Assembly (NCBI RefSeq): GCF_014201675.1
Contig: NZ_JACHEZ010000004.1
Location: 1-64,000, forward strand
Direction of reading: 5' to 3'
Source of the DNA: Oceanithermus desulfurans
GTDB taxonomy: Bacteria; Deinococcota; Deinococci; Deinococcales; Marinithermaceae
DNA length: 64,000 nucleotides
Within the stretch, counting starts at the first letter, position 1; every line of letters starts with the position of its first letter. The translations under genes were made by a program, and so were the position numbers. This document shows, piece after piece, positions 1-7,917 of this stretch. A model generated the notes under the pieces. That model was not told the origin of the DNA. It saw nothing but the letters and a program-made list of their open reading frames with translations, and made no database searches.

Positions 1-892
1 CCGCGGCGTACTGCTCCTTCAGCCGCTCCAGGCGGCGCCGCTCCTCGGCCAGGTCGATCTCGCGGATGCGGTCGGCCACCTCGGGCTCGAGGTTTTCGAA
101 GTCGATGAGGATCTCGAACTCCTCGCCCTCGCCCGCGATCAGCTCGGGGACCTCCTCGTCCTCCAGCGCGATCACGCCCGCGTCGGCCGCGGCCTCGGGC
201 GCCATCTCGGGGACGAGGGTGGGGTTTTGCACCACCGACGACTCGACGAGCTTGCGCAGGTCGGCGGCCAGCTTGCGGGCGCGTTCCACCTCGGCGGTGG
301 CCAGCGTCTCCTGCTGCTGCGCCTCCTTGATCTGCTTGAGCAGCGAGCGCAGCCGCCGGGGCTTGGGACCCCCGATGTTCTTCACGCGCTCGAGGGCGTC
401 CTCGAGGTCCGAGATGTCGCGGGCCTGCCGCAGGAGGGCGTTCTGCAGCTTTTCTTCGAGCAGGTCGATCTGGGCGAGCGCCTCCTTGAGCAGCTCTTCG
501 CTGGACTCGCCCTCGCTCTCGCTGGCCTCGACCAGGGCGGCCAGGCTGCGCAGGCGCTGCACCTCGGGCCACTCGAAGTAGAGCTTGAAGCGCGAGACGG
601 CCTGCTGCAGTGCCCGCTTGGGGTCGCTGCGGGCAGGGTCCGGCTCCCGCGCTGCGGGCGCTTCCTGCGCGAGGGCGCGCAGCGTCTCCTCGACGACCTT
701 ACGGGCGCTGGCGGCGTCCATCTGCCCCTGCAGCTCGCGGTAGACGAAGCGCTTGAGCAGGATCGCGGCGCGGTCGGGGTCGAGCGATCCGGGCTCGAGC
801 CCCAGCCGGGCCAGGCCCTCGGCTAGGACGGCCTGGGTGCGGGCCCCCAGGTGGGGTTCCAGGGCTTCTTGGAGTCGGCTCAGTAGGGGCAC
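1..892 (-). CDS. Coiled-coil protein of unknown function (partial)
   Basis: Reverse-strand frame that runs off the left edge, so about 297 N-terminal codons are visible and the C-terminus is missing. The GTG start is preceded 11 bases upstream by GGAGGT, and it lies about 27 bases after the stop of the upstream membrane-protein gene, so the two are probably cotranscribed. After a helical N-terminal part, residues about 110-240 are rich in Glu, Leu, Arg and Gln with heptad-like spacing, which suggests a coiled coil. The last visible part is strongly acidic (FEILIDFENLEPE) and then turns basic. No catalytic motif is seen and I do not recognise a family. As third gene of an operon with a roadblock-like protein and a membrane protein, it may be a structural or adaptor component; this is inference. 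Confidence 0.8.
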   Translation of the reverse strand, partial: MPLLSRLQEALEPHLGARTQAVLAEGLARLGLEPGSLDPDRAAILLKRFVYRELQGQMDAASARKVVEETLRALAQEAPAAREPDPARSDPKRALQQAVSRFKLYFEWPEVQRLRSLAALVEASESEGESSEELLKEALAQIDLLEEKLQNALLRQARDISDLEDALERVKNIGGPKPRRLRSLLKQIKEAQQQETLATAEVERARKLAADLRKLVESSVVQNPTLVPEMAPEAAADAGVIALEDEEVPELIAGEGEEFEILIDFENLEPEVADRIREIDLAEERRRLERLKEQYAA

Positions 893-918
893 GGCGTCGG
901 GTTACCTCCGGGTTGGAG

Positions 919-2742
919 CTAGAACTCTTCGTCCCACTCCACGATCGTTTCGCTGGTGAGGGTGGGGTTGCGTTCCCCGGTCATGTCGGCCGAGGTCTGC
1001 ACGGTGGTGGCCGCCTGGCGGCGGTCCTGGATGAGGCCGAACTGGATGGCGATGCCGCGCAGCCCCCAGGTGGCGAAGACGACGACGAGGAAGATCAGGG
1101 CCCCCCAGGCCAGCTGCGCCACGATGTTCTGCAGGATCGAGAGGTTGTCGAGGACGAAGAGCTGCGGCACCCCGCCGTAGGTGGCGAGGATGTCGCCCAG
1201 GTAGCTGAGGCCTTCGATGATGCCCGGCAGCAGCAGGAAGAAGAAGGCGAGGCCCATGAGGCGCCAGTAGATGTTGCGGCCGCCGAAGGTCAGGTAGATC
1301 AGGTAGAGCGGGAAGAGGGCGAGCATGCCGACGAGGATGAAGAAGACCGCGCGGGGGAGGCCGAAGGTGGCGCGCTGCAGCGAGACCGTGAAGTCGTGCC
1401 AGGGGCCCAGCGGCCGTTCCAGCACGATGTCGGCCACGTTTTCCAGCTGGGCGTTGAGCACCGTGAGGTCGGAGGTGCGCAGACCCACGCCGCCCATCTG
1501 CTGCTCGAACATCGCCAGCGTGACCTTCGCCGCCTTGGGGTCGATGGCCTCGACGAGCGGGTAGATCTCGTAGACGTAGCGGTTGCGGGCGTACTCCATG
1601 TACCTGCGCGCGTCCTGGGCGCGCCCCACGGAGACGTAGGCCTGGGCCGTGGCCAGCAGGCCCTTGGTGATGTAGAGGCTGTTGCGCCAGTCGGTGTAGC
1701 TGTAGATCCCCACCTGCGCCATCGAACGCGCGACCTTCTCCGCCTTCTTCTTGTCGCCGATCAGGAAGGCCATGTCCTGGTTCAGCTGCTCGATGGGCGA
1801 GACGAGGACCTGCGCCTGGATCTTGGGCGTTCCCGCGGGCGCGGGCTTGGGCGCGGCCACCGGCTGGGCGGCGGGCTGGGGGGCGGCGGGCGCCGCCGGC
1901 TGGGGCTGAGGCTGGGGCGCCGTGGCTGCGGCCGGGGCCGCGGGCGGCGTTTCGGCGGGGGCGGCGGGGGTTACCGCCGGGGCCGCCGGCGCGGGGGCCG
2001 CGGCGGCAGGGCCGGCGGCGCGGAAGAAGCGCTGGGCGGCGGCGATCAGCTGGTCGGTCTGCTGTTTGAACCCGGCCTCGTCGCCGGAGACGAGCTTGGC
2101 CAGCGCGTCCACGTAGTCGCGCGCCAGGTTGTCGATGCGCGGGGAGTCCTGCACCACCAGGTAGAGGCCGTAGGCCTTGGCCGTCAGGGCGTAGGCCGAG
2201 GCGCGCTGCTTCTTCTGCTGGGCGAGCTGCAGCGACTTGTACATCGCCTCGGCGTAGGCGCGTTCGAAGAGGGTGCGCAGCCCCTCGATGTCGCCGGCCT
2301 GGATCAGCGGCACCGCCTTGGCCTTGAGGTCGGGGGTGCGTGCGGTGATCTCGATGAGGCGGTCGAGCAGCGCCAGCGCCTCGTCGGTGTTGCCCTGGTA
2401 GACGGCCTGGAACATGGCCTCGTACATCAGCTTGCCCAGGGAGCCGCGCACGACCCAGAGCTGACCCTCGAGGTCGGCCTTGCTCTTGCGCGACACGGCG
2501 ATGCGGGCGTTGTTCAACGCCTGGACCACACCCTCGCTCAACGCCTCGGGGACGTTCTCGGCGCCGCTGCGGAAGATGTTGAGCGCGTCGTCGAGCGCCT
2601 GCAGGCTGGCGGTGGGATCGCGCAGCAGCTCGGTGCGCGCCGTCTCCAGTTTGGGGGCCAGCTGGTCGTAGAGCTGGGGGAGCGGCATCGCCCAAGCGAC
2701 CGCGAAGAGAAAGACTAGAACGATCCAACGGGTGTGGTTCAT
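919..2742 (-). CDS. Membrane protein with signal peptide, Ala/Pro linker and C-terminal helices; function unknown
   Basis: 607 residues. The first ~18 residues (MNHTRWIVLVFLFAVAWA) look like a signal peptide or N-terminal anchor. An alpha-helical, TPR-like region follows (to about residue 235), then a long low-complexity Ala/Pro/Gln linker (about 240-305), a second helical domain, and three strongly hydrophobic segments near residues 455-480, 490-515 and 540-570. The C-terminus (EWDEEF) is acidic. The ATG overlaps the stop of the upstream roadblock-like gene by four bases (ATGA) and has AAGGAGGT in front, so start and coupling are well supported. No enzyme motif is visible. The helical repeat region facing outside and the anchored C-terminus suggest a scaffold in the envelope; function is not known to me. 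Confidence 0.85.
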   Translation of the reverse strand: MNHTRWIVLVFLFAVAWAMPLPQLYDQLAPKLETARTELLRDPTASLQALDDALNIFRSGAENVPEALSEGVVQALNNARIAVSRKSKADLEGQLWVVRGSLGKLMYEAMFQAVYQGNTDEALALLDRLIEITARTPDLKAKAVPLIQAGDIEGLRTLFERAYAEAMYKSLQLAQQKKQRASAYALTAKAYGLYLVVQDSPRIDNLARDYVDALAKLVSGDEAGFKQQTDQLIAAAQRFFRAAGPAAAAPAPAAPAVTPAAPAETPPAAPAAATAPQPQPQPAAPAAPQPAAQPVAAPKPAPAGTPKIQAQVLVSPIEQLNQDMAFLIGDKKKAEKVARSMAQVGIYSYTDWRNSLYITKGLLATAQAYVSVGRAQDARRYMEYARNRYVYEIYPLVEAIDPKAAKVTLAMFEQQMGGVGLRTSDLTVLNAQLENVADIVLERPLGPWHDFTVSLQRATFGLPRAVFFILVGMLALFPLYLIYLTFGGRNIYWRLMGLAFFFLLLPGIIEGLSYLGDILATYGGVPQLFVLDNLSILQNIVAQLAWGALIFLVVVFATWGLRGIAIQFGLIQDRRQAATTVQTSADMTGERNPTLTSETIVEWDEEF

Positions 2743-3389
2743 GGTTGACCTCCTTTGGCCTCGTAGCTGTTTAATACGTGCAGCAGCCTGCCGAGGTTCG
2801 CCTCGCGCTTGGCCACGAGGGCGACCAGTGCAGGTCCGAGGGGGCGCACGAGCACCTGACCCTCCTGGAAAACGCTATAAAATAGTTTATACGGTTTTTG
2901 CTTTTGCAGGAGGTTGTGCACCACCCCGAGGATGGGGGCCAGGTCCTCCACCCCGGGAAGCCGGGCCTCCTGGTACGAGGGGCCCTGCAGCAGCACCCCG
3001 CTGACGCCCTCCTCGCGGGCCAGTTCGTTGACCAGGCCTTCGCGGGCGTCCGCGCGGCCGAGGTCGACCTCGCGGCGCGGCAGGATCAGGGTGTTGCGGT
3101 CGCCGGGCGCGGTCGGTGCCGGTGCCGCCGCGGGCTGGGGCCGGGCCGCCGCGGCCTCCTCCAGGCCGCGCAGCACCCGCCGCAGCGCCCCCGTGGGCTC
3201 CTGGATGGGGAAGACCTGCTGCAGCTCCGCGAGCAGCGGCCCGCGCACGAAGCGCACCCAGGCCTCCGGGCCCATGGCGTCGGGGTTGACGCCGGCCCGG
3301 CGGAGGGCCCGGTTCATGATATTTTGCGCCGCAACCGGCGACGCGTACTCGGTGAGGGCCTCGACCACGAGGCGTTCGATTTGCGGCAT
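2739..3389 (-). CDS. Roadblock/LC7-like domain protein (tentative)
   Basis: 216 residues. The N-terminal ~80 residues form a helical domain (MPQIERLVVEALTEYASPV onward). An Ala/Pro linker (about 85-100) joins it to a C-terminal alpha/beta domain of about 115 residues, in which the order GVSGVLLQGPSY ... LFYSVFQEGQVLVRPLG ... ANLGRLLHVL resembles roadblock/LC7 (MglB-type) domains that bind Ras-like GTPases. It heads a three-gene operon and overlaps the next gene by four bases. The -10 TATAAT (3413 to 3408) and AGGAGG lie just upstream of the ATG. No partner GTPase is in the window. The roadblock assignment rests on pattern only and could be wrong. Confidence 0.75.
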   Translation of the reverse strand: MPQIERLVVEALTEYASPVAAQNIMNRALRRAGVNPDAMGPEAWVRFVRGPLLAELQQVFPIQEPTGALRRVLRGLEEAAAARPQPAAAPAPTAPGDRNTLILPRREVDLGRADAREGLVNELAREEGVSGVLLQGPSYQEARLPGVEDLAPILGVVHNLLQKQKPYKLFYSVFQEGQVLVRPLGPALVALVAKREANLGRLLHVLNSYEAKGGQP

Positions 3390-3407
3390 ACGCCTCCTTA
3401 CTCACGC

Positions 3408-3413
3408 ATTATA
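3408..3413 (-). promoter_or_regulatory. -10 box of the roadblock-like operon
   Basis: Perfect TATAAT on the reverse strand, about 19 bases before the ATG with AGGAGG in between. No clear -35 box at 17 bases. Confidence 0.55.
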
Positions 3414-3438
3414 GAGGAAATGTCCAACTCGATTGGGT

Positions 3439-4122
3439 CTAGAGCCGGTAGCCTTCGGCCGCGCCGCCCTCGACCCAGACCTCGCCGTCTTCGAGGTGCT
3501 CCTTCTTCCAGACCGGCAGGATCAGCTTGACGCGCTCGAGCGCGTAACGGGCGGCCTCGAAGGCCTCGGGGCGGTGAGGGGAGGAGACGACGATCACGAT
3601 CGAGGCCTCCGCGGGGTTCACCCGCCCCAGCCGGTGCACCAGGGCGATGCGGCCGAGCGGCCAGCGCGCGCGCAGCTCGCCGGCGATGCGGGCCAGGGTG
3701 GCCTCGGCCATGCTCTCGTAGGCCTCGTAGGTAAGGTAGCGCACCTCGCGTCCCTTGTTGGGCGAGCGGGTCGTGCCCACGAAACTGACCACCGCGCCGT
3801 AGGGGGGCGCGGTGGCCCAGGCGACGAGCTCGCCGATCAGGGGCTCGAGCGGCTCGTGGGAGAGGCCGGTGCGGTCGTCCCCGGAGCCGCCGGAGACCGG
3901 CGGCAGGAAGGCGAGCTCGCTGCCTTCGCGCAGGGGGGTGTCGGGTTTTACCAGCTCCTCGCCGAGGGCCGCCATCCCCCCCGAGAGGTCGAGGCCGGGC
4001 ACGGCCGCCTCCACGGCCGCCTTGGCGTCGGCGACGGTGCTGCCCTCGGGCAGGTCGAGCTCGAGGCGGCCGGTTCCGGCCGCTTCGCGGTAGTGGGCGA
4101 AAAGACGTACGTTAACGCGCAT
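3439..4122 (-). CDS. moaX: MoaD-MoaE fusion, molybdopterin synthase
   Basis: 227 residues joining both molybdopterin synthase subunits. Residues 1-79 are MoaD (beta-grasp, ending in PPVSGG, Gly-Gly at 78-79) and residues about 84-218 are MoaE (PYGAVVSFVGTTRS, HRLGRV, then LPVWKKEH with the catalytic-type lysines at 206-207). The enzyme inserts the dithiolene sulphurs into cyclic pyranopterin monophosphate in Moco synthesis. In separate MoaD the C-terminal Gly carries the thiocarboxylate. Here Gly79 is followed directly by Ser80, so cleavage after Gly-Gly, as described for mycobacterial MoaX, would be needed. The gene overlaps hrcA by 11 bases, an odd pairing of heat-shock regulator and Moco enzyme. 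Confidence 0.93.
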   Translation of the reverse strand: MRVNVRLFAHYREAAGTGRLELDLPEGSTVADAKAAVEAAVPGLDLSGGMAALGEELVKPDTPLREGSELAFLPPVSGGSGDDRTGLSHEPLEPLIGELVAWATAPPYGAVVSFVGTTRSPNKGREVRYLTYEAYESMAEATLARIAGELRARWPLGRIALVHRLGRVNPAEASIVIVVSSPHRPEAFEAARYALERVKLILPVWKKEHLEDGEVWVEGGAAEGYRL

Positions 4123-5044
4123 GAACGGTTTCTCCTTCCAGGGCGCGGCTCAGGCTCTCGGCCACCGAGAGCGCCTCGCGGTAGCGCATGCGCAGGGGGC
4201 CGATCAGGGTCAGCTCGCCGGTGCGTCCGCCCCGCTGGAACCCCGCCTGCACCAGGCTGAGGCCCTCCACGTCGCCGACGCGCACGTTGAGGCGGCGCGC
4301 CGGGGTGATGGGGCCGGTGGGCAGCTGCTCGAGCAGGTCGAGGGCGCGGCGCACGAACGCGGGGTCCTGCGCCTCCGGCTGCGCCAGCATGGCGCCCAGG
4401 CCCTCGAGGTAGCGTTCCGATCCCGGCCCCGCGAAGGCGCTGGTGAGCTTGCGCCCCAGCTCGGCCAGCTGGGGGGTGGGCGCGCTGCGGCGGCCCAGCT
4501 CGGCGAGCGGGTAGGGGCCGCGCAGCCAGCGCTCCGCCTGCTCCAGGAAGTCGTCGCCGTCGAGGTCGAAGGGGACCACCCCCTCGAGCACCCGGCCGCC
4601 TTCGAGCACGGCCACGGCCAGGAGCTGCCCTCCGCCCAGGTTGGAGAGGTGCACCTGCAGCACCCGCGGCGGGCCGGGTTCGCTCAGGCGGACGACGACC
4701 GGATAGCCCCCGAGCCGGGTGGCCATCTGGGCGGCGAGCTGGGGCCAGCGGCTGCCCGAGCCGGTAAGCACGCGGGCGAGCCGCTCCAGGGTGTCGTGCG
4801 GCAGCGGTTCGGGCGGCAGCTGCGCCAGCGCGTACTGGCGGAACCCCTGGCGCGTCGGCACCCGCCCCGCCGAGGCGTGGGGCTTCTCGATCAGCCCCGC
4901 GGCCTCCAGGTCGGCGAGGTCGTAGCGCACCGTCGCCGGGCTCACCCCCAACCGCTCGGCGAGCCAGCGCGAAGGCACCGGCTTGCCGGTCTCGATGTAG
5001 GCGCGGGTGAGCAGGTGTAGCAGCCTCCGCTGACGCTCCGTCAC
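4112..5044 (-). CDS. hrcA: HrcA-type heat-inducible transcription repressor
   Basis: 310 residues, close to the usual HrcA length. The N-terminal winged helix (residues 1-75: LLTRAYIETGKPVPSRWLAE, then LGVSPATVRYDLADLEAAGL and PHASAGRVPTRQGFRQYA) is diagnostic. A GAF-like middle and C-terminal domain follows (NLGGGQLLAVAVLEGGRVLE ... ARRLNVRVGDVEGLSLVQAG). HrcA represses chaperone operons at CIRCE elements, with GroEL as modulator. I found no CIRCE palindrome near this gene and no chaperone gene in the window. The GTG start lies six bases after a TAAAAT -10 box, so the message is probably leaderless. The gene overlaps moaX by 11 bases. Confidence 0.93.
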   Translation of the reverse strand: MTERQRRLLHLLTRAYIETGKPVPSRWLAERLGVSPATVRYDLADLEAAGLIEKPHASAGRVPTRQGFRQYALAQLPPEPLPHDTLERLARVLTGSGSRWPQLAAQMATRLGGYPVVVRLSEPGPPRVLQVHLSNLGGGQLLAVAVLEGGRVLEGVVPFDLDGDDFLEQAERWLRGPYPLAELGRRSAPTPQLAELGRKLTSAFAGPGSERYLEGLGAMLAQPEAQDPAFVRRALDLLEQLPTGPITPARRLNVRVGDVEGLSLVQAGFQRGGRTGELTLIGPLRMRYREALSVAESLSRALEGETVHAR

Positions 5045-5050
5045 GCTTTC

Positions 5051-5056
5051 ATTTTA
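5051..5056 (-). promoter_or_regulatory. Leaderless -10 box of hrcA
   Basis: TAAAAT on the reverse strand with six bases (GAAAGC) before the GTG; an in-frame ATG upstream is closed at once by a stop, so the GTG is the start. Confidence 0.6.
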
Positions 5057-5073
5057 CCCCCGCGCGAACGCGC

Positions 5074-6309
5074 CTACCGCGCCGCGTCCACCCAGCGCCC
5101 CCGCTTCATGAGCGGCACCCGGGCGCCGTCTGCGCGCTCGCCCCAGACGTCGACCTCGGGGGATCCGATCATCCAGTCGAGGTGCACGGTGCTGGCGTTG
5201 CCCCCGGCGGCGGTGAGCGCCGTGTCGTCGCCCTCCGCGAGGCCCAGGGTGTCGGGGTAGGCGCGGCCGAAGGCGAGGTGGCTGGCGGCGTTCTCGTCGT
5301 AGAGGGTGTTCAGGAAGAGCCGGCCGCGGTCGAAGACGGGGTTGGGGGTCTCCACGAGCGCCACCTCGCCCAGGCGCGGGGCCGCCGCGTCGGTCGCGAG
5401 CACCGCTCGCACCGCCTCGAGGCCCTGCGCGGCCTCGAGCTCGACCGCGCGCCCGCCGGCGAAGGTGACGCGCAGCCCCTCGACCAGGGTGCCGCCGATG
5501 TTGAGCGGCCGGGTGCTCGTGACCACGCCCTCGACGCGTTCGGGGTCGGGGGCGGTGAAGACCTCCTCGGTGGGCAGGTTGGGTACGAAGCGCACGCCGT
5601 TCTGGGCCTCGGCCACCGCGCTCTTCCAGACGTGGCGCTGTGCGAGGCCGACGCGCAGCTCGGTGCCCGGCCCCTCGAAGATCAGGGCGGCGAAGCGCGC
5701 CCGGTTCAGCGTCGCCGCCCGCGCCTCGAGGGCGGCGACGTGGTCGCGCCAGGCGGCCTCGGGGTCGGGGGCGTCCAGGCGGACGGTGGCGAAGATCGCC
5801 TCCCAGAGGCGTTCGGTCGTCTCGTCGGGGGCGAGCTCGGGGAAGACGGCCCGCGCCCAGGCGGGCGTGGCCGCGCCCAGCGCCAGCCAGTTGACCTTGT
5901 GGGCGCCGACGCGCTCGAGGTAGGGGCGGCGCGCCCGCGCCGCCGCCTGCATGCGCCGCGCCAGGCGGGCGGGGTCGACGCCGCGGAGCAGGAACGGGTC
6001 CGCGTCGGTGAGGCTGAGCTGGGCCGCGCCCGCGTCGACGGCGCGCACCCGGGCCTGCACGAACCAGTCGGGGACCTCGTCGAGGTAGGCCTCCCACACA
6101 TCCTCGAGGTCGATGCGGCCGAGGGCGGGGTCGTGCAGATCCACCACGACGGCCCGCGCTCCCAGACGGTAAGCGCTGCGGGCCAGGGCCCGCAGCAGCG
6201 GCCGCGACTCGGCGGAGCCGCTGAGGACGAGGGGCTGGCCCTCCTGGAGGTTGAGCCCCACGCGCAGGGCCAGGTCGGCGTAACGTTGCAAGCGGTCGTC
6301 GCTGGGCAT
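5074..6309 (-). CDS. Aminopeptidase of the M29 family (AmpT/AmpS type)
   Basis: 411 residues, the normal length of thermophilic M29 metallo-aminopeptidases, which release N-terminal residues from short peptides with two metal ions. The ligand-bearing motifs are present: NLPTEEVF (Glu248/249), VALVETPNP (Glu320), LYDENAASHLAFGRAY (His344) and STVHLDWMIGS (His376, Asp378). No signal peptide, so cytoplasmic. The ATG follows a TAGACT -10 box by six bases, and the first three bases of that box are the stop codon of the upstream AlbA_2 gene. It may therefore be transcribed both from the upstream gene and from its own leaderless promoter. Confidence 0.93.
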   Translation of the reverse strand: MPSDDRLQRYADLALRVGLNLQEGQPLVLSGSAESRPLLRALARSAYRLGARAVVVDLHDPALGRIDLEDVWEAYLDEVPDWFVQARVRAVDAGAAQLSLTDADPFLLRGVDPARLARRMQAAARARRPYLERVGAHKVNWLALGAATPAWARAVFPELAPDETTERLWEAIFATVRLDAPDPEAAWRDHVAALEARAATLNRARFAALIFEGPGTELRVGLAQRHVWKSAVAEAQNGVRFVPNLPTEEVFTAPDPERVEGVVTSTRPLNIGGTLVEGLRVTFAGGRAVELEAAQGLEAVRAVLATDAAAPRLGEVALVETPNPVFDRGRLFLNTLYDENAASHLAFGRAYPDTLGLAEGDDTALTAAGGNASTVHLDWMIGSPEVDVWGERADGARVPLMKRGRWVDAAR

Positions 6310-6315
6310 GCAGGA

Positions 6316-6321
6316 AGTCTA
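6316..6321 (-). promoter_or_regulatory. Leaderless -10 box of the M29 aminopeptidase gene, made from the upstream stop codon
   Basis: TAGACT on the reverse strand, six bases (TCCTGC) before the ATG. The TAG is also the stop codon of the AlbA_2 gene. Confidence 0.6.
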
Positions 6322-7701
6322 TCGGGGCAGGGGGGCCAGGCGCCAGCGGCGGCCCCGTCCCTGCCCCTCGGGGACGATCAGCCCCGCCGCCTCCATGCGC
6401 GCGAGCAGCTTGCGGGTCGCGGGCGGCTCCAGCGCCAGCGCCCGCGCCAGCTCGGCGGTGGGGCGGGGGCCGCGGCGCAGCGCCGCGGCGACGATCAGGT
6501 AGTCGAGGGTGAAGCTCCCCTGGCGGTTCTGAGCCTCGGAGACCCAGCGGACGAACTCGGCGTCGAAGCCGGGGTTGTGCAGCACCAGGGTGACGGCGTG
6601 CGGCCAGGCGCGGTACTCGGGGGGCTCCTTGCCGTAGCGCAGCATCAGCCGGTACATCTTGTCCACCCCCTGCCCGGCGCGTTCGACGTAGCCGAGCCGC
6701 GCCAGCGCCGCCGCCAGCGCCGGGTTGCGGCGGTGCGGGGGGTGGCGCAGGATGTTCGCGGGCGTCATCCCCGCCGGCAACCCCCCGGGGTTGGCGATCT
6801 CCAGGCGGTCGGGGTGGTGGTGCACCTGCACCGTGGCGTGGGCCGTCCAGTCGCGGTGCACGAAGGCGTTGAGCAGGCCTTCGCGGTAGACCTCGACGTC
6901 GAAGTCCCAGACCTCGAGGCGGAAGAGGCCGACGGTGAGCGGGTGGAAGCGGTTGCGGCTCTGGATCAGCTCGCGCAGGCGCTCGAGCGCCGCGGGGATG
7001 GGGCGCAGCAGGTCCTCGCGAAAGACGTAGTCGACGTCGTCGTCTTCGTGGCGGTAGTAGCTCACCTCGGCCTGGGGGAGGAGGCGCGCGAGCGCCGCCG
7101 GCCGGCCCGCGAGCAGCAGCCCGGTCACGCTGGGCACCCAGCGGCCGTCGACCTCCCGCGCCATGCTCAGGGCCTGCAGCCGCTCGAGCGGCGCGGCTTC
7201 GGCGAGGGGGCTGCCGCGTTCGCGCAGCCGGTCCTCGAGCCGCGCCAGCTCCGCGGGGTCGAGGTCGTCGAGGCCGGCTTCGGGAAGCGGCCGCGCCGTG
7301 GGGTCGGGCGGGGCGGCGGGGCCGTCCGCGCTGGGGGCGGCGACGAGGCGCGCGCCGTCCCAGTAGGGAGCGGGCCCGGCGCCGGCCGAGACCACGTAGG
7401 GGCTCTTGGCCACGTGCAGCGCCCAGACGACCCCCTCGGCGGTCTCGACGCGCTCCACGTGCGGCAGGACGGCGCCGGCGGTGAGCTCGAAGAGGGCGTG
7501 GCTGAGCTGCAGGGGCTCGAGCCCGCCCGCGTCCTCCACCCGTCCCCCGGGCAGGGCCCCCAGCAGGATCACCCCGCCTTCGCGGTTGGCCAGCCCCGCG
7601 GCGTAGCGGGCGAGGGCCTCGGGGGCGACCTGGGCACCGAGCAGTACCCGGCGCGCGTTGGGCCCTTCGAGCAGTGCTTGGTAGACCTCCGCTTCGGTCA
7701 C
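6319..7701 (-). CDS. AlbA_2 (RecG/Schlafen-like) DNA-binding protein with ATPase-like module
   Basis: 460 residues from the GTG at 7701. The N-terminal ~130 residues carry the AlbA_2 pattern (ARYAAGLANREGGVILLGAL, VLPHVERVETAEGVVWALHV). The C-terminal half has the RecG-like regulator signature (FRLEVWDFDVEVYREGLLNA, FVHRDW, IANPGGLPAGMTPANIL, RNPALAAALARLGYVERAGQ, GVDKMYRLM) followed by a winged helix (PTAELARALALEPPATRKLL). Such proteins act as transcription regulators or in nucleic-acid metabolism; none of the helicase motifs of real RecG is present. A longer frame exists to 7866, but the added 55 residues are non-protein-like and the GTG at 7701 sits six bases after a TATCGT box. The target is unknown; amtB is divergent next door. 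Confidence 0.85.
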   Translation of the reverse strand: MTEAEVYQALLEGPNARRVLLGAQVAPEALARYAAGLANREGGVILLGALPGGRVEDAGGLEPLQLSHALFELTAGAVLPHVERVETAEGVVWALHVAKSPYVVSAGAGPAPYWDGARLVAAPSADGPAAPPDPTARPLPEAGLDDLDPAELARLEDRLRERGSPLAEAAPLERLQALSMAREVDGRWVPSVTGLLLAGRPAALARLLPQAEVSYYRHEDDDVDYVFREDLLRPIPAALERLRELIQSRNRFHPLTVGLFRLEVWDFDVEVYREGLLNAFVHRDWTAHATVQVHHHPDRLEIANPGGLPAGMTPANILRHPPHRRNPALAAALARLGYVERAGQGVDKMYRLMLRYGKEPPEYRAWPHAVTLVLHNPGFDAEFVRWVSEAQNRQGSFTLDYLIVAAALRRGPRPTAELARALALEPPATRKLLARMEAAGLIVPEGQGRGRRWRLAPLPR

Positions 7702-7707
7702 GGAACC

Positions 7708-7713
7708 ACGATA
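7708..7713 (-). promoter_or_regulatory. Leaderless -10 box of the AlbA_2 gene
   Basis: TATCGT on the reverse strand, six bases before the GTG at 7701; fixes the start 55 codons inside the longest frame. Confidence 0.5.
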
Positions 7714-7846
7714 CCGCAGCCCCGCTGTTGTGCAGGATGTGCAGGTGGATATGGCAGAACGTAAAGGAAATGAAGGACAAGATGCACGAATCAGCCCTAA
7801 ATGGCTAGAATAACTCGGCAAAGTATGCATAAAGATACAAGAATAC

Positions 7847-7876
7847 TTGACAACTCGTATTTCCACTCGCTAGACT
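7847..7876 (+). promoter_or_regulatory. Sigma-70 type promoter of amtB-glnK
   Basis: TTGACA (7847-7852), 18-base spacer, TAGACT (7871-7876). Transcription would start near 7883, giving a leader of about 35 bases with GGAGGAAG before the ATG. No sigma-54 (GG-N10-GC) element was seen. Confidence 0.75.
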
Positions 7877-7917
7877 CGGACTGACCGGCCTGCGGCCGGA
7901 GGGAGGAAGTCTGAACG

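Noticed and set aside
5044-5080. CIRCE operator near hrcA
   Set aside because: No TTAGCACTC-type inverted repeat found.
7702-7866. N-terminal extension of the AlbA_2 protein
   Set aside because: The 55 added residues are Ser/Cys/Ile-rich without family match, and the -10 box TATCGT sits six bases before GTG 7701.
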